DNA of 64,000 nt from Citricoccus sp. SGAir0253 (GCF_005877055.1 NZ_CP039424.1:930001-994000), one strand, 5' to 3'. Counted from the stretch's first letter, positions 35,708 to 46,279 are shown. Made by a program: numbers and translations. The notes: generated from the sequence alone by a model not told the origin.

Positions 35708-36314
35708 GGGCAGCGCCTTCGTGGCGGCCACGGCGGACGTGGCAGATGACGCCCGGATCCAGGACGGTGCGAAGATCTGGCACCTCGCCCAGGTCCGGGA
35801 GGGCGCCGACGTCGGGCCCCGGACCATCGTGGGACGAGGCGCCTACATCGGCACCGGAGTCCGCGTGGGAGCGGACAGCAAGATCCAGAACTACGCGCTG
35901 GTCTACGAGCCGGCCGAGATCGAGGACGGGGTCTTCATCGGCCCCGCAGTCGTCCTGACGAATGACACCTACCCTCGCGCGATCGCACCGGACGGTGCTC
36001 AGAAGTCCGCCGAGGACTGGGAGGCCGTCGGCGTGACCCTGCGGCGTGGGGCCTCGGTCGGCGCGCGCGCCGTCTGCGTCGCGCCGGTCACCATCGGGCG
36101 GTGGTCCATGATCGCGGCAGGCTCCGTGGTGACCAAGGACGTGCCCGACTACGCCCTCATGGCCGGCGTGCCGGCACGCCGGATCGGGTGGGTCGGGGAG
36201 GCCGGCCGGCGACTCGAGGCAGACGGCGTGGGCTGGGTGTGTCCGGAGAGCGGGCGACGCTATGTGGAGAACGACAACGGAGACCTGGAATCGGGGGATG
36301 AGCATGGCCTTTGA
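35691..36314 (+). CDS. wbpD: UDP-3-amino-sugar N-acetyltransferase (WbpD-like)
   Basis: A 207-residue left-handed beta-helix enzyme that acetylates the 3-amino group of UDP-GlcNAc3NA. Hexapeptide repeats run from ARIQDGAKIWHLAQVREGA to TIGRWSMIAAGSVVTKDVP. FIGPAVVLTNDTYPR is a WbpD family signature, and MAGVPARRIGWVGEAG follows. A C-terminal extension contains CPESGRRY. GTG 35691 overlaps the dehydrogenase stop by 17 nt; GTG 35697 is equally possible. Confidence 0.9.
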   Translation: MAVSVEGSAFVAATADVADDARIQDGAKIWHLAQVREGADVGPRTIVGRGAYIGTGVRVGADSKIQNYALVYEPAEIEDGVFIGPAVVLTNDTYPRAIAPDGAQKSAEDWEAVGVTLRRGASVGARAVCVAPVTIGRWSMIAAGSVVTKDVPDYALMAGVPARRIGWVGEAGRRLEADGVGWVCPESGRRYVENDNGDLESGDEHGL

Positions 36315-37428
36315 GGGAGCGACCATTCCGGTGGCGAAGCCACTGATCGGTGCGGAGGAACGTCAGGCGGTGGATCGGGTCATGTCGTCGGGCATGGTCG
36401 CGCAGGGTCCCGAGGTGGCGGCCTTCGAGCAGGAGTTCAGCGACGTCCTGGTTCCCGGGGTGCACAGCGTCGCCGTGAACTCGGGCACGTCGGCCCTGCA
36501 CCTAGGGCTCCTGGCGGCCGGTATCGGCGCCGGCGATGAGGTGATCGTCCCGGCCTTCACCTTCGCGGCGACGGCCAACTCCGTGGCCCTCACCGGGGCG
36601 ACCCCGGTCTTCGCCGACATCGATCCCGCCACCTTCTGCCTCGATCCCGCGGCGGCCGCGGCGGCGGTCACCGCGAACACCCGGGCCATCATGCCCGTCC
36701 ACCTCTACGGACAGGCGGCGGACATGACCGCCTTCTCCCGGCTCGCCGCGGAGAAGGGCCTGCTGATCCTCGAGGATGCGGCCCAGGCGCATGCGTCCAC
36801 GTGGGAGGGGAGGCGGGTCGGGACGTTCGGGTCCTTCGCCGCCTTCAGCCTCTACCCGACGAAGAACATGACCTCGGGTGAGGGCGGCATGGTCACCACC
36901 GGCGACGAGGAGCTTGCCCGGTCCATCCGCGTCCTGCGGAACCAGGGCATGGAGAAGCAGTACCGCAACGAGGTCGTGGGCCTGAACAATCGCATGACGG
37001 ACATCCATGCCGCCATCGGTCGGGTCCAGCTGACCAAGGTGCTCGACTGGACGGCTCGTCGGCAGGCCAACGCGGCGGTTCTCGACGAGGCGCTGTCGTC
37101 CGTCCACGGCGTGGCGACCCCGGTGGTCGACTCGCGCGCGGGGCACGTCTACCACCAGTACACGATCAGGCTGGACGGTGCCTCCACCGAGGACCGTGAC
37201 TCCTTCGTCGCGGCACTGAGGGATGAGCACGGGGTGGGGGCCGGCGTGTACTACCCCGTTCCCGTGAACCGCCTGGACTCGTTCGCGGTGGAGGCGGACC
37301 TGCCGCACACGGAACGAGCGGCCCGTGAGGTCGTCTCGCTTCCCGTTCACCCCTCGCTCGAGGCGGTTGACCTGGAGCGCATCGCCACCGCCGTCGCGGT
37401 TGTGGCCTCCGCGGGGGTGACCGCATGA
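36298..37428 (+). CDS. wbpE: UDP-3-keto-sugar aminotransferase (WbpE-like)
   Basis: A PLP enzyme that converts the 3-keto uronic acid made by the oxidoreductase to the 3-amine. It has PVAKPLIGAEERQAVDRV at the N-terminus, AVNSGTSALHLGLLAAG for phosphate binding, EDAAQAHASTWEGRRVG, and the PLP lysine in SLYPTKNMTSGEGGM near residue 188. It is about 376 residues long. ATG 36298 or 36304 could be the start, both overlapping the acetyltransferase gene. It is distinct from the PglE-like enzyme at 20387, which acts at C4. Confidence 0.9.
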   Translation: MSMAFEGATIPVAKPLIGAEERQAVDRVMSSGMVAQGPEVAAFEQEFSDVLVPGVHSVAVNSGTSALHLGLLAAGIGAGDEVIVPAFTFAATANSVALTGATPVFADIDPATFCLDPAAAAAAVTANTRAIMPVHLYGQAADMTAFSRLAAEKGLLILEDAAQAHASTWEGRRVGTFGSFAAFSLYPTKNMTSGEGGMVTTGDEELARSIRVLRNQGMEKQYRNEVVGLNNRMTDIHAAIGRVQLTKVLDWTARRQANAAVLDEALSSVHGVATPVVDSRAGHVYHQYTIRLDGASTEDRDSFVAALRDEHGVGAGVYYPVPVNRLDSFAVEADLPHTERAAREVVSLPVHPSLEAVDLERIATAVAVVASAGVTA

Positions 37429-38408
37429 TGCGGGTGGGATTGATCGGCCTGGGCATGATGGGGCGCCACCACGCCCGGGTGCTCCAGCACCTGGACGGCG
37501 TCGAACTGGCGGCGGTCTCCGATCCCGGAGGCGACGTCCACGGCGCGGCTCCCGGGGTCCCCTTGTACCCGGACGTCGCGGGACTCATCGGGCACGGCGT
37601 GGACGCCGCTGTCTGCGCCGTGCCGACGGCCCTGCACGAGCCGGTGGGGATGCAGCTGGCGGAGGCGGGCATCCACGCCTTCATCGAGAAGCCGATCGCC
37701 GCGGACGTGGCCTCGGGACAGCGCCTCGTCGACGCCTTCGCGTCCCGCGGCCTGGTCGGTGCCGTGGGCCACATCGAGCGTTTCAACCCCGCCCTCCAGG
37801 AACTCAAGCGCCGACTGGATGCGGGGGATCTGGGCAAGATCCACCAGATCGCGACGCGTCGCCAGGGCCCCTTCCCGGGACGCATCACGGACGTGGGGGT
37901 GGCCCGGGACCTGGGTACCCATGACCTCGACCTGACCATGTGGCTCGGCGGCGATCGATTCGCGGAGATCGACTCGCAGTCCGCGATCCTGGTCCGGGAC
38001 GGGCGGGAGGACCTCATCGCGATCACCGGTCGTCTCCGGAACGATGTCATCACCAATCACCTCGTCAACTGGCTGTCCCCGATGAAGGAGCGGGTCACCA
38101 CGGTCACCGGTGAGGCCGGGGCCTTCGTCGCCGACACCCTGACGGCGGACCTGACCTTCTATGAGAACGGCAGCGTCGAGACCGAGTGGGAGGCGCTCGC
38201 CAACTTCCGGGGGGTGAAGGAGGGGAACATCACGCGCTTCGCCTTCCCGAAGCCCGAACCGCTCAAGACCGAGCTCGAGGCCTTCCGGGATGCGATCCGC
38301 AGCGGCGCGCCGGGGATCGTGACGCTCGAGGACGGGCTCCACACCTTGCGTGCCGCCGAGGCCGTGATCAACGGCCCCTCGGTCTCCGGCTCGTTCAACG
38401 GCGACTGA
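37425..38408 (+). CDS. wbpB: UDP-GlcNAcA 3-dehydrogenase (Gfo/Idh/MocA family, WbpB-like)
   Basis: A 327-residue NAD-dependent oxidoreductase that oxidises C3 of UDP-GlcNAcA. MRVGLIGLGMMGRHHARVLQ is the Rossmann start, FIEKPIAADVASGQRLVDAF carries the catalytic EKP motif, and GHIERFNPALQEL and DLGTHDLDLTMWL supply the Asp/His active-site residues. ATGA overlap with the aminotransferase. It is the last gene of the acyltransferase-to-wbpB unit and is followed at once by a hairpin. Confidence 0.9.
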   Translation: MMRVGLIGLGMMGRHHARVLQHLDGVELAAVSDPGGDVHGAAPGVPLYPDVAGLIGHGVDAAVCAVPTALHEPVGMQLAEAGIHAFIEKPIAADVASGQRLVDAFASRGLVGAVGHIERFNPALQELKRRLDAGDLGKIHQIATRRQGPFPGRITDVGVARDLGTHDLDLTMWLGGDRFAEIDSQSAILVRDGREDLIAITGRLRNDVITNHLVNWLSPMKERVTTVTGEAGAFVADTLTADLTFYENGSVETEWEALANFRGVKEGNITRFAFPKPEPLKTELEAFRDAIRSGAPGIVTLEDGLHTLRAAEAVINGPSVSGSFNGD

Positions 38409-38425
38409 CGCCGACTCGGCGCCTA

Positions 38426-38455
38426 GGCCGCCACCTCCAGCCGGGGGTGGCGGCC
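38426..38455 (+). terminator. Terminator of the wbp operon
   Basis: Perfect 10-bp arms GGCCGCCACC and GGTGGCGGCC enclose a 10-nt loop, 17 bp after the wbpB stop, followed by TGTTG. Confidence 0.7.
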
Positions 38456-38497
38456 TGTTGCGTCCCGGGTCGTCGATGGCTCGCGCTCGAGTCGAAC

Positions 38498-38523
38498 TAG
38501 GATGTCACGGGAGTATCGACTAG
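38498..38523 (+). promoter_or_regulatory. glgX promoter region
   Basis: TAGGAT at 38498-38503 is a -10 candidate. It is followed by GTCACGGGAGTAT-CGA-CTAG (38504-38523), the element also found before the glycan operon at 18488-18507. A GGGAG ribosome site lies just before the ATG at 38536. Confidence 0.45.
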
Positions 38524-38535
38524 CCAGGGAGACAC

Positions 38536-40656
38536 ATGTTCGAGACAGCCGCCGGCGAGCCGTACCCCTTGGGCGCCACGCCCGACGAGGACGGGACGAA
38601 CTTCGCGGTCTCCGTGGGGCAGGACGCCGAGAAGGTCGTCCTCTGCCTCATCGACGACCAGGGTGAGGAGACCTGCCTCGAGCTGACGGAGCACTCCGGC
38701 AACACGTGGCACGTCCACGTGGCCGGAGTCGGCCACGGCCAGATGTACGGTTACCGCGTCCATGGCCCGTGGGACCCGGCCGCCGGCCTGCGGTTCAATG
38801 CGGCCAAGATCCTCATCGACCCCTACGCCAAGGCCATCACCGGGGACTTCAACTGGGGCCAGCACCAGTTCTCCTACGACTTCGAGAACAACGACGAGAT
38901 CGACACCACCGACTCGCTGGGCCACACCATGCTCGGCATCGTCATCGACGACTCCTTCGACTGGGGCGAGGACGAGCGGCCGGGCATCCCGTTCAACGAG
39001 ACGGTGATCTACGAGACCCACGTCAAGGGCATGACCCAGCTCCACCCGGACGTTCCGGAGGAACAGCGCGGGACCTACGCCGGCCTCGCGCACCCGAAGG
39101 TCATCGAGCACCTGACCCGGCTCGGCGTCACCGCGGTGGAACTCATGCCGGTGCACCAGTTCACCAACGACTCGTACCTGCAGGACAAGGGCCTGTCCAA
39201 CTACTGGGGCTACAACACCCTGGGGTACTTCGCGCCGCAGAACACCTACTCCTCCGGCGGGGACCACGGTCAGCAGGTCGCCGAGTTCAAGCAGATGGTC
39301 AAGGACCTCCACGCCGCCGGACTGGAGGTCATCCTGGACGTGGTCTACAACCACACGTCCGAGGGCAACCACATGGGGCCCACCCTGTCCTTCCGCGGCC
39401 TGGACAACAAGAGCTACTACCACCTGGTCGAGGGCGACGAGCGCCACTACATGGACTACACGGGGACCGGCAACTCCCTGAACCTGTCCAACCCGATGGT
39501 TCTGCAGATGGTCATGGACTCCCTCCGCTACTGGGTGGAGGAGATGCACGTGGACGGGTTCCGCTTCGACCTGGCCACCACGCTGACCCGGACCGAGGGG
39601 GAGCAGGGGCCGGACATGATGTCCGGTTTCTTCCAGGTCGTCCGGCAGGACCCGGTGCTCCGCCAGGTCAAGCTCATCGCCGAGCCCTGGGACGTCGGCT
39701 GGGCCGGCTACCAGGTGGGCAACTTCCCGGGCCTGTGGAGCGAGTGGAACGGCAAGTACCGGGACTCCGTGCGGGACTTCTGGCGCGGGGAGCCGGGCAC
39801 CCTGGCCGAGTTCGCCACCCGGATCACGGGCTCCGCGGACCTCTACGAGGACGACAACCGCACCCCCCGCGCCTCGGTCAACTTCGTCACCGCCCACGAC
39901 GGCTTCACCTTGCGGGACCTCGTGTCCTACAACGAGAAGCACAACGAGGCCAACGGCGAGGACAACAACGACGGCGAGTCGCACAACCGCTCGTGGAACT
40001 GCGGCGAGGAGGGGCCGACCGAGGACCCCGCGGTCAACAGGCTGCGGTCCCAGCAGCAGCGCAACTTCCTGACCACGCTGATGATGAGCCAGGGCGTGCC
40101 CATGATCTGCCACGGCGACGAGCTCGGGCGCACGCAGCGGGGCAACAACAACGTCTACTGCCAGGACAACGAGTTGTCCTGGGTCCACTGGGACGAGGCG
40201 GACGAGGACCTCATCGACTTCACCTCCTCGGTCATCAGGATGCGCCGCGATCACCCGGTGTTCCGGCGGCGCCAGTTCTTCGACGGCCGGCCGATGTCCC
40301 GGGAGAACCCGGACGAGTTGCCGGACATCGTGTGGCTGGAGCCGGACGCGACGCCGAAGGACGAGACGGACTGGGAGTCCTACCACGCCCGGTCCATCGC
40401 CGCCTTCCTCAACGGCCACCGCCTGCCGCCGTCCACCCGGCCCGACGGACAGGACACCGACCACGACTTCTACGTCCTGTTCAACGCCTACTGGGAGCCG
40501 GTGGAGTACACCCTGCCCGGGGAGCCCTTCCCCGGGTCCTGGGAGCTCGTGGTGGACACCGCCCAGGCGTCCACCGACGTCGCCACCTTCAGCGCGGGGG
40601 ACAAGGTGACCGTGCCGAACCGCGGCATCGTCATCCTCCAGTCCGCGGACCGCTGA
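38536..40656 (+). CDS. glgX: Glycogen debranching enzyme
   Basis: A 706-residue GH13 enzyme that cleaves alpha-1,6 branches of partly degraded glycogen. An N-terminal beta-sandwich (residues 1-130) is followed by the TIM barrel: DVVYNHTSEGN, VDGFRFDLATTL (nucleophile Asp near 345), LIAEPWDVG (acid/base Glu near 381) and TAHDGFTLRDLVSYNEKHN. The GNNNVYCQDNELSWVHWD segment is typical of GlgX/TreX. The gene stands alone with its own promoter and has no visible link to glycan assembly except the shared upstream element. Confidence 0.96.
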   Translation: MFETAAGEPYPLGATPDEDGTNFAVSVGQDAEKVVLCLIDDQGEETCLELTEHSGNTWHVHVAGVGHGQMYGYRVHGPWDPAAGLRFNAAKILIDPYAKAITGDFNWGQHQFSYDFENNDEIDTTDSLGHTMLGIVIDDSFDWGEDERPGIPFNETVIYETHVKGMTQLHPDVPEEQRGTYAGLAHPKVIEHLTRLGVTAVELMPVHQFTNDSYLQDKGLSNYWGYNTLGYFAPQNTYSSGGDHGQQVAEFKQMVKDLHAAGLEVILDVVYNHTSEGNHMGPTLSFRGLDNKSYYHLVEGDERHYMDYTGTGNSLNLSNPMVLQMVMDSLRYWVEEMHVDGFRFDLATTLTRTEGEQGPDMMSGFFQVVRQDPVLRQVKLIAEPWDVGWAGYQVGNFPGLWSEWNGKYRDSVRDFWRGEPGTLAEFATRITGSADLYEDDNRTPRASVNFVTAHDGFTLRDLVSYNEKHNEANGEDNNDGESHNRSWNCGEEGPTEDPAVNRLRSQQQRNFLTTLMMSQGVPMICHGDELGRTQRGNNNVYCQDNELSWVHWDEADEDLIDFTSSVIRMRRDHPVFRRRQFFDGRPMSRENPDELPDIVWLEPDATPKDETDWESYHARSIAAFLNGHRLPPSTRPDGQDTDHDFYVLFNAYWEPVEYTLPGEPFPGSWELVVDTAQASTDVATFSAGDKVTVPNRGIVILQSADR

Positions 40657-40673
40657 CGCCGGAGGGGCCCGGC

Positions 40674-41354
40674 ATGACCGTGGAACGGGGGATGCCCGAC
40701 GGCGGCCCGGACCGGACGGCGGAGGACCCGACCCGCCGCGGGGGCCGGCTGCACCGGTCCACGCGGCGCCACCGGTGGCGCCGCTGGGTCCTGCGCGGCG
40801 TCGGGCTGGTGGTGGTGGGCCTGCTGGCCCTCGGCGCAGTGCTGGCCTGGTTGACCGTCAACCCGCGGGTCGACTCGGCAGACCACGTCGACGCCCTCCT
40901 GGTGCTCTCGACGCAGGCCGGGGCGCAGGAGGAGGCACATCGCCTCGCGCAGCAGGGCGTCACGGACTTGCTCATCGTCTCGGTGCCCGTGGGGGCCTAC
41001 GACTGGCTGTGCAGCAACGCCCCGCAGGGCACCGAGGCGGTCTGCTTCTCCCCGGACCCGGCGACCACCCAGGGGGAGGCCATGGGCGGGACCGCCATCG
41101 CCCGGGAGCATGGGGCTGGGAGCCTCGGCGCGCTGACCTTCGACCACCACGTCGAGCGATCCAGGCTGCTCGTGGAGCGGTGCTGGGACGGACCCGTGCA
41201 CATGTACGAGTTCCAGCCGGTCCGCGGCAAGCGGGGGTACCTGTACGACTTCGTCTACGCCATGGCCGCCTACGGGAAGGTGTTCCTCACGCCGGGCTGC
41301 GACACCCCGCCGCCCCAGTGGCTGCAGTCGCCGATCGAGCGCGTCAAGCGCTGA
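40674..41354 (+). CDS. Membrane-anchored protein, possibly SanA/ElyC/YdcF-like
   Basis: A 226-residue protein with a basic N-terminus, one transmembrane segment (LRGVGLVVVGLLALGAVLAWL near residue 45) and an extracytoplasmic domain. DALLVLSTQAGAQEEAHRLAQ, EAMGGTAIAREHGAGSLGAL and TFDHHVERSRLLVERC lie in the order seen in DUF218 proteins, but the usual Gly-rich first motif is altered. DUF218 proteins are linked to envelope integrity. The assignment is tentative. It follows glgX by 17 bp. Confidence 0.5.
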   Translation: MTVERGMPDGGPDRTAEDPTRRGGRLHRSTRRHRWRRWVLRGVGLVVVGLLALGAVLAWLTVNPRVDSADHVDALLVLSTQAGAQEEAHRLAQQGVTDLLIVSVPVGAYDWLCSNAPQGTEAVCFSPDPATTQGEAMGGTAIAREHGAGSLGALTFDHHVERSRLLVERCWDGPVHMYEFQPVRGKRGYLYDFVYAMAAYGKVFLTPGCDTPPPQWLQSPIERVKR

Positions 41355-42439
<1,085 letters not shown>

Positions 42440-42440
<1 letters not shown>

Positions 42441-43894
42441 TGGCAGAAGCAGCGGCGGAGACGTCACCCCTGAAGTACGCGAAACCGCTGGCCGCCCACG
42501 CCACGCCCATCCCGGGGCTCACGCTCTTCGACCTGCCCGTCCACGGGGACAACCGGGGCTGGTTCAAGGAGAACTGGCAGCGGCAGAAGATGACCGAGCT
42601 GGGCCTGCCGGACTTCGGCCCGGTGCAGAACAACATCTCCTTCAACGCCGCCCGGGGCACCACGCGCGGCTTCCACGCCGAGCCCTGGGACAAGTACATC
42701 TCCGTGGCCACCGGCTCCGTCTTCGGCGCGTGGGTGGACCTGCGGGCAGGCAGCACCTTCGGCCGGGTGTTCACGGCGGTCATCGACCCGTCCGTCGCGA
42801 TCTTCGTCCCCCGCGGCGTGGGCAACGCCTTCCAGAGCCTGGAGGAGGACACGGCCTACACCTACCTCGTCAACGACCACTGGTCGGCCGAGGCACAGGC
42901 CAAGTCCACGTTCCTCAACCTCGCGGACGAGACCGTGGCCATCGACTGGCCCATCGCCCTGGAGGAGGCGGAGGTCTCCGCCAAGGACCGCACCCACCCC
43001 CGGCTGCCCGCGGTGACCCCCATGGCTCCGGCGTCCACCCTGATCCTGGGATCCACCGGCCAGCTCGGCCGGGAACTGGCCCGCCGGCTCGCCGACCGGC
43101 CGGGGGTCGAGCTGCTCGGACGGGACCGCTTCGACCTGGCCGACCCGGCCGCCGTCGGCTCCATCGACTGGACCGGCGTCACCACCGTGGTGAACGCCGC
43201 CGCCTACACCGCCGTGGACGAGGCGGAGACGCCCGAGGGCGCCCGGGCGGCCTGGGCGGCGAACGCCGAGGGCATCGCCCGCCTCGCCTCGGCGTGCGCC
43301 CAGCACAACGTGACCCTCTTCCACGTCTCCACCGACTACGTCTTCGACGGCACGAAGGACGCGCCGTACACGGAGGCGGATGCCCTGTGCCCGGTCAACA
43401 CGTACGGCACGTCCAAGGCCGCCGGTGACGTCGCCGTCGGGGTGGTGCCCAAGCACTACGTGCTCCGCACCTCCTGGGTGGTCGGGGAGGGGAAGAATTT
43501 CGTGCGCACCATGCGCTCCCTGGCCGAGCGCGGGGTGAGGCCCACCGTGGTGGACGACCAGGTCGGCCGGCTGACGTTCACGGAGGACCTGGTGGACGCC
43601 ATCATCCACCTGCGCACCACGGGCGCCCCCTACGGCACCTACAACGTGACCAACGGCGGGCAGCCTGGATCGTGGGCGGACATCGCCCGGCGGGTCTTCG
43701 AGCACGCCGGACGGCCGGCGTCGGACGTTGCCGGCACGACCACGGGCGTGTACTTCGCCGGCACGGCGGCGGCCCCCCGGCCTCTCTACTCCGTCCTCGA
43801 TCTCTCCAAGCTCGAGGCGACCGGATTCACGCCCCGGGACCAGTGGAAGGCACTCGATGCCTATCTCGAGGCGGGCGCCTCGGCAGGGGTCTAA
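42440..43894 (+). CDS. rfbCD: Fused dTDP-4-dehydrorhamnose epimerase/reductase (RfbC-RfbD)
   Basis: One 484-residue chain carries the last two steps of dTDP-L-rhamnose synthesis. Residues about 20-190 are the RmlC cupin (LPVHGDNRGWFKENWQRQKM, RGTTRGFHAEPWDKYISV with the catalytic His, VPRGVGNAFQSLEEDTAYTY). Residues about 198-484 are the RmlD reductase (LILGSTGQLGRELARRL, AAAYTAVDEAE, VSTDYVFDGTK, NTYGTSKAAGD with Tyr and Lys). Separate genes are the rule in most bacteria. The FHAEPWDK motif differs from the LHYQ of classic RmlC. Confidence 0.93.
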
Positions 43895-43923
43895 CGGCCG
43901 GCCGGTCCCGACGGGGCAGTGGC

Positions 43924-43929
43924 TAGGAT
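43924..43929 (+). promoter_or_regulatory. -10 box of acpS, leaderless arrangement
   Basis: TAGGAT ends 6 nt before the acpS ATG at 43936. Confidence 0.5.
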
Positions 43930-43935
43930 GGCCAG

Positions 43936-44286
43936 ATGATCATCGGCATCGGAGTGGACGTGGTCCAGGTCAGCCGCTTCCAGGAGCAGCTCGCCAAGGC
44001 CCCCGGGCTGCGCGAGCGACTGTTCACCCCGGCCGAGCGCCAGCTGAACCTGCGCTCCCTGGCCGCGCGCTTCGCCGCGAAGGAGGCCATCGCCAAGGCC
44101 CTCGGCGCGCCGGCTGGCATGAACTGGCAGCACTGCCAGATCGACGTGGACGCCGCCGGCGCCCCGCACGTGGTGGCCACCGGCACCGTGGCGGACGTGG
44201 CGGACGCCAAGGGCGTGAAGAGGTGGCACCTGTCCCTGAGCCATGATGGTGACGTGGCCACCGCCATGGTCGTGGCCGAGGGCTGA
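43936..44286 (+). CDS. acpS: Holo-acyl-carrier-protein synthase
   Basis: Transfers 4'-phosphopantetheine from CoA to acyl carrier proteins. The 116-residue trimeric-type enzyme has [15 protein letters not shown] with the metal-binding Asp, [15 protein letters not shown] with the catalytic Glu/Lys region, and [18 protein letters not shown]. It returns the window to the conserved glmM-glmS-acpS-nnr-alr order after the glycan insertion. Confidence 0.95.
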   Translation: MIIGIGVDVVQVSRFQEQLAKAPGLRERLFTPAERQLNLRSLAARFAAKEAIAKALGAPAGMNWQHCQIDVDAAGAPHVVATGTVADVADAKGVKRWHLSLSHDGDVATAMVVAEG

Positions 44287-44311
44287 TCCACAGCAGACCG
44301 GGAGAGGCGCC

Positions 44312-45799
44312 ATGATCCATGCCTATACGGGCTCCGCCGTCCGGGCCGCGGAGAAGCCCCTGCTCGAGGCCGGACAGGGCGAGGAGTTGATGCGTCGTGC
44401 CGCGTGGGGGTTGGCGGCCGTGGTCCTGCGCGAGCTGCGCGCCCGCGGACCCGTCGCCGGATCCACCGTGGCCGCCCTCGTGGGCACCGGGAACAACGGC
44501 GGGGACGCCCTCTGGGCGCTGAGCTTCCTGCGGCGCCGGGGCGTGGATGCGGTGGCCGTGCCGATGGGGGAGAGAATGCACGAGGTCGGCCGCATCGCAT
44601 TGCTGCGGGCCGGCGGCCGGGTGGCCGAGCGGGTTCCCCCGCGGACGACCCTGCTGATCGACGGGGTGTTGGGCACCGGCGCCCGCGGGGGATGGGACCC
44701 CCCGGCCATCCCCGAGGGCCTGGCAGTGGTCGCGTGTGACCTGCCCTCCGGCGTGGACGCGGACACGGGCCACGTGGCCCGGGGCGTCATCCCCGCGGAC
44801 GTGACCGTCACCTTCGGCGCCCTCAAGACCGGCTTGCTCGTCGGCGCCGGGGCGCATGCCGCCGGCCGGGTGGAGCTCGTGGACATCGGACTGGGGCCGT
44901 ACCTCGGCGAACCGGACGTCTCCTCCCTGCAGGCCGAGGAGGCGCTCGCCGTCTTCGGGCCGCCTGTCTGGAACGCCCACAAGTACAGCCGCGGCGTGCT
45001 GGGGGTGTGCGCCGGTTCCGAGCAGTACCCGGGTGCCGCAGTGCTCGTGTGCGCGGCGGCCGTGGCTTCCGGCCTGGGCATGGTGCAGTTCGCCGGTCCT
45101 GCCGCCGTGCGCGACCACGTCCTCTCCTCCTTGCCCGAAGTCGTCGTTGGTGAGGGAACCCAGGGCAAGGCCCGGGCGTGGGTCGCAGGTCCCGGGCTGG
45201 GATCGGGCGAGGATGCTGGGAAGCGGCTGTCCGAGGTTGTCGACACGTGCGTTGAAGGCTCCCTACCGCTCGTCCTGGACGCCTCCGCCCTGGACCTGGT
45301 CACCTTGGGAGACCTCAAGCGACTGAGGTCGGCCGGCTGCCCTGTCGTGGTGACTCCCCATCAGGGGGAACTTGTCCGCCTCACGGAGCGCCTGGTGAAG
45401 CCGTCTGCTGCACCTGGAAGTGCCGTCGCGCCTGCGCCCTTCGAGGAGGTCGCCCGGAAGGACCCCGTCGCAGCGGCCAGGTTTGCCGCTCGTTCACTGG
45501 ACGCTCTCGTACTCTTGAAGGGGCCGACGACGGTATGCGCCTCGTCTGACGGCGCCGTCTTCGTCCAGAACGAGGGGGGTCCCGAATTGGCCACCGCCGG
45601 ATCCGGTGACTGTCTCGCGGGACTCGTGGGGTCGGCGGTTGCGCGAGTTCGGCGGCCAGAGGTCACTCATGAATTGCGGCGCGTTGCCGCAGCCTCGTGG
45701 CTTCACGGTGAAGCAGGCAAGCGGGCAGTCGTTTCCGGACCTTTCGGTGCATCTTCCCTCATTGGTGCCGTTCGCAAGACCTTAGCGCTAGGACCTTAG
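44312..45799 (+). CDS. nnr: Bifunctional NAD(P)H-hydrate epimerase/dehydratase
   Basis: Repairs hydrated NAD(P)H. Of 495 residues, the N-terminal half is the epimerase (VGTGNNGGDALWALSFL, ACDLPSGVDADTG, VTFGALKTGLLV). The C-terminal half from about residue 230 is the kinase-fold dehydratase (HKYSRGVLGVCAGS, VVVTPHQGELVRL, TAGSGDCLAGLVGS). The first half is strongly G/C at third positions; the last 550 bp use visibly more A/T-ending codons, close to the island that follows. ATG 44312 has GGGAGAGG upstream. Confidence 0.93.
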   Translation: MIHAYTGSAVRAAEKPLLEAGQGEELMRRAAWGLAAVVLRELRARGPVAGSTVAALVGTGNNGGDALWALSFLRRRGVDAVAVPMGERMHEVGRIALLRAGGRVAERVPPRTTLLIDGVLGTGARGGWDPPAIPEGLAVVACDLPSGVDADTGHVARGVIPADVTVTFGALKTGLLVGAGAHAAGRVELVDIGLGPYLGEPDVSSLQAEEALAVFGPPVWNAHKYSRGVLGVCAGSEQYPGAAVLVCAAAVASGLGMVQFAGPAAVRDHVLSSLPEVVVGEGTQGKARAWVAGPGLGSGEDAGKRLSEVVDTCVEGSLPLVLDASALDLVTLGDLKRLRSAGCPVVVTPHQGELVRLTERLVKPSAAPGSAVAPAPFEEVARKDPVAAARFAARSLDALVLLKGPTTVCASSDGAVFVQNEGGPELATAGSGDCLAGLVGSAVARVRRPEVTHELRRVAAASWLHGEAGKRAVVSGPFGASSLIGAVRKTLALGP

Positions 45800-46279
45800 T
45801 CGCGTGGATGATTTTTCTGACGCGTCTGAATTCGGCGTGCATTCTGAGAGAGCTTCGCGACTAACGGGGTCGCGGAACGTGCTGCGCGCTCACACCGATG
45901 CCGGGACACGAGCCTTTCCGTGGTGCCGCGTAATCGCTTGCCAACTTGTCTTCCTGAAATTTCTCCCTCCGCCCGGGGCGACCCTGCACCGACCCTTGGT
46001 CGGATGCCGTGACTATGGAGGGAGGAGACAGCTTGCCGACGAAGATCCAGGAGCAAACCGACCCGCTGGTGGCTTGGCTGGCATTGGGCGGACTCGATGA
46101 GTATCTCCACGCGAACCGTGGACCGCCAGTCCGTCGGAGAGTCGCTTTGCCTCATCAGGACCGCGATGCACGGGCGATGGAAGATAACCGCGCAACTGCC
46201 GCGCCCTTGTCTTCAGAGGCCGGGGACTCGGGTGTACCAGTTGATGGGTCAGCTTGGGACTGCGGGCCTGAGCGGATCC
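45800..46279. other. Non-coding or degraded stretch after nnr
   Basis: No convincing gene. GC content is lower than in flanking backbone genes. A small perfect hairpin, CCGACC-CTT-GGTCGG, lies at 45989-46003. GGAGGAG at 46021-46027 precedes a TTG at 46033 that opens a plus-strand frame (MPTKIQEQTDPLVAWLALGG), but codon use deteriorates within 40 residues and I see no family match. It is probably the eroded front part of the IS remnant or its flank. Confidence 0.4.
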
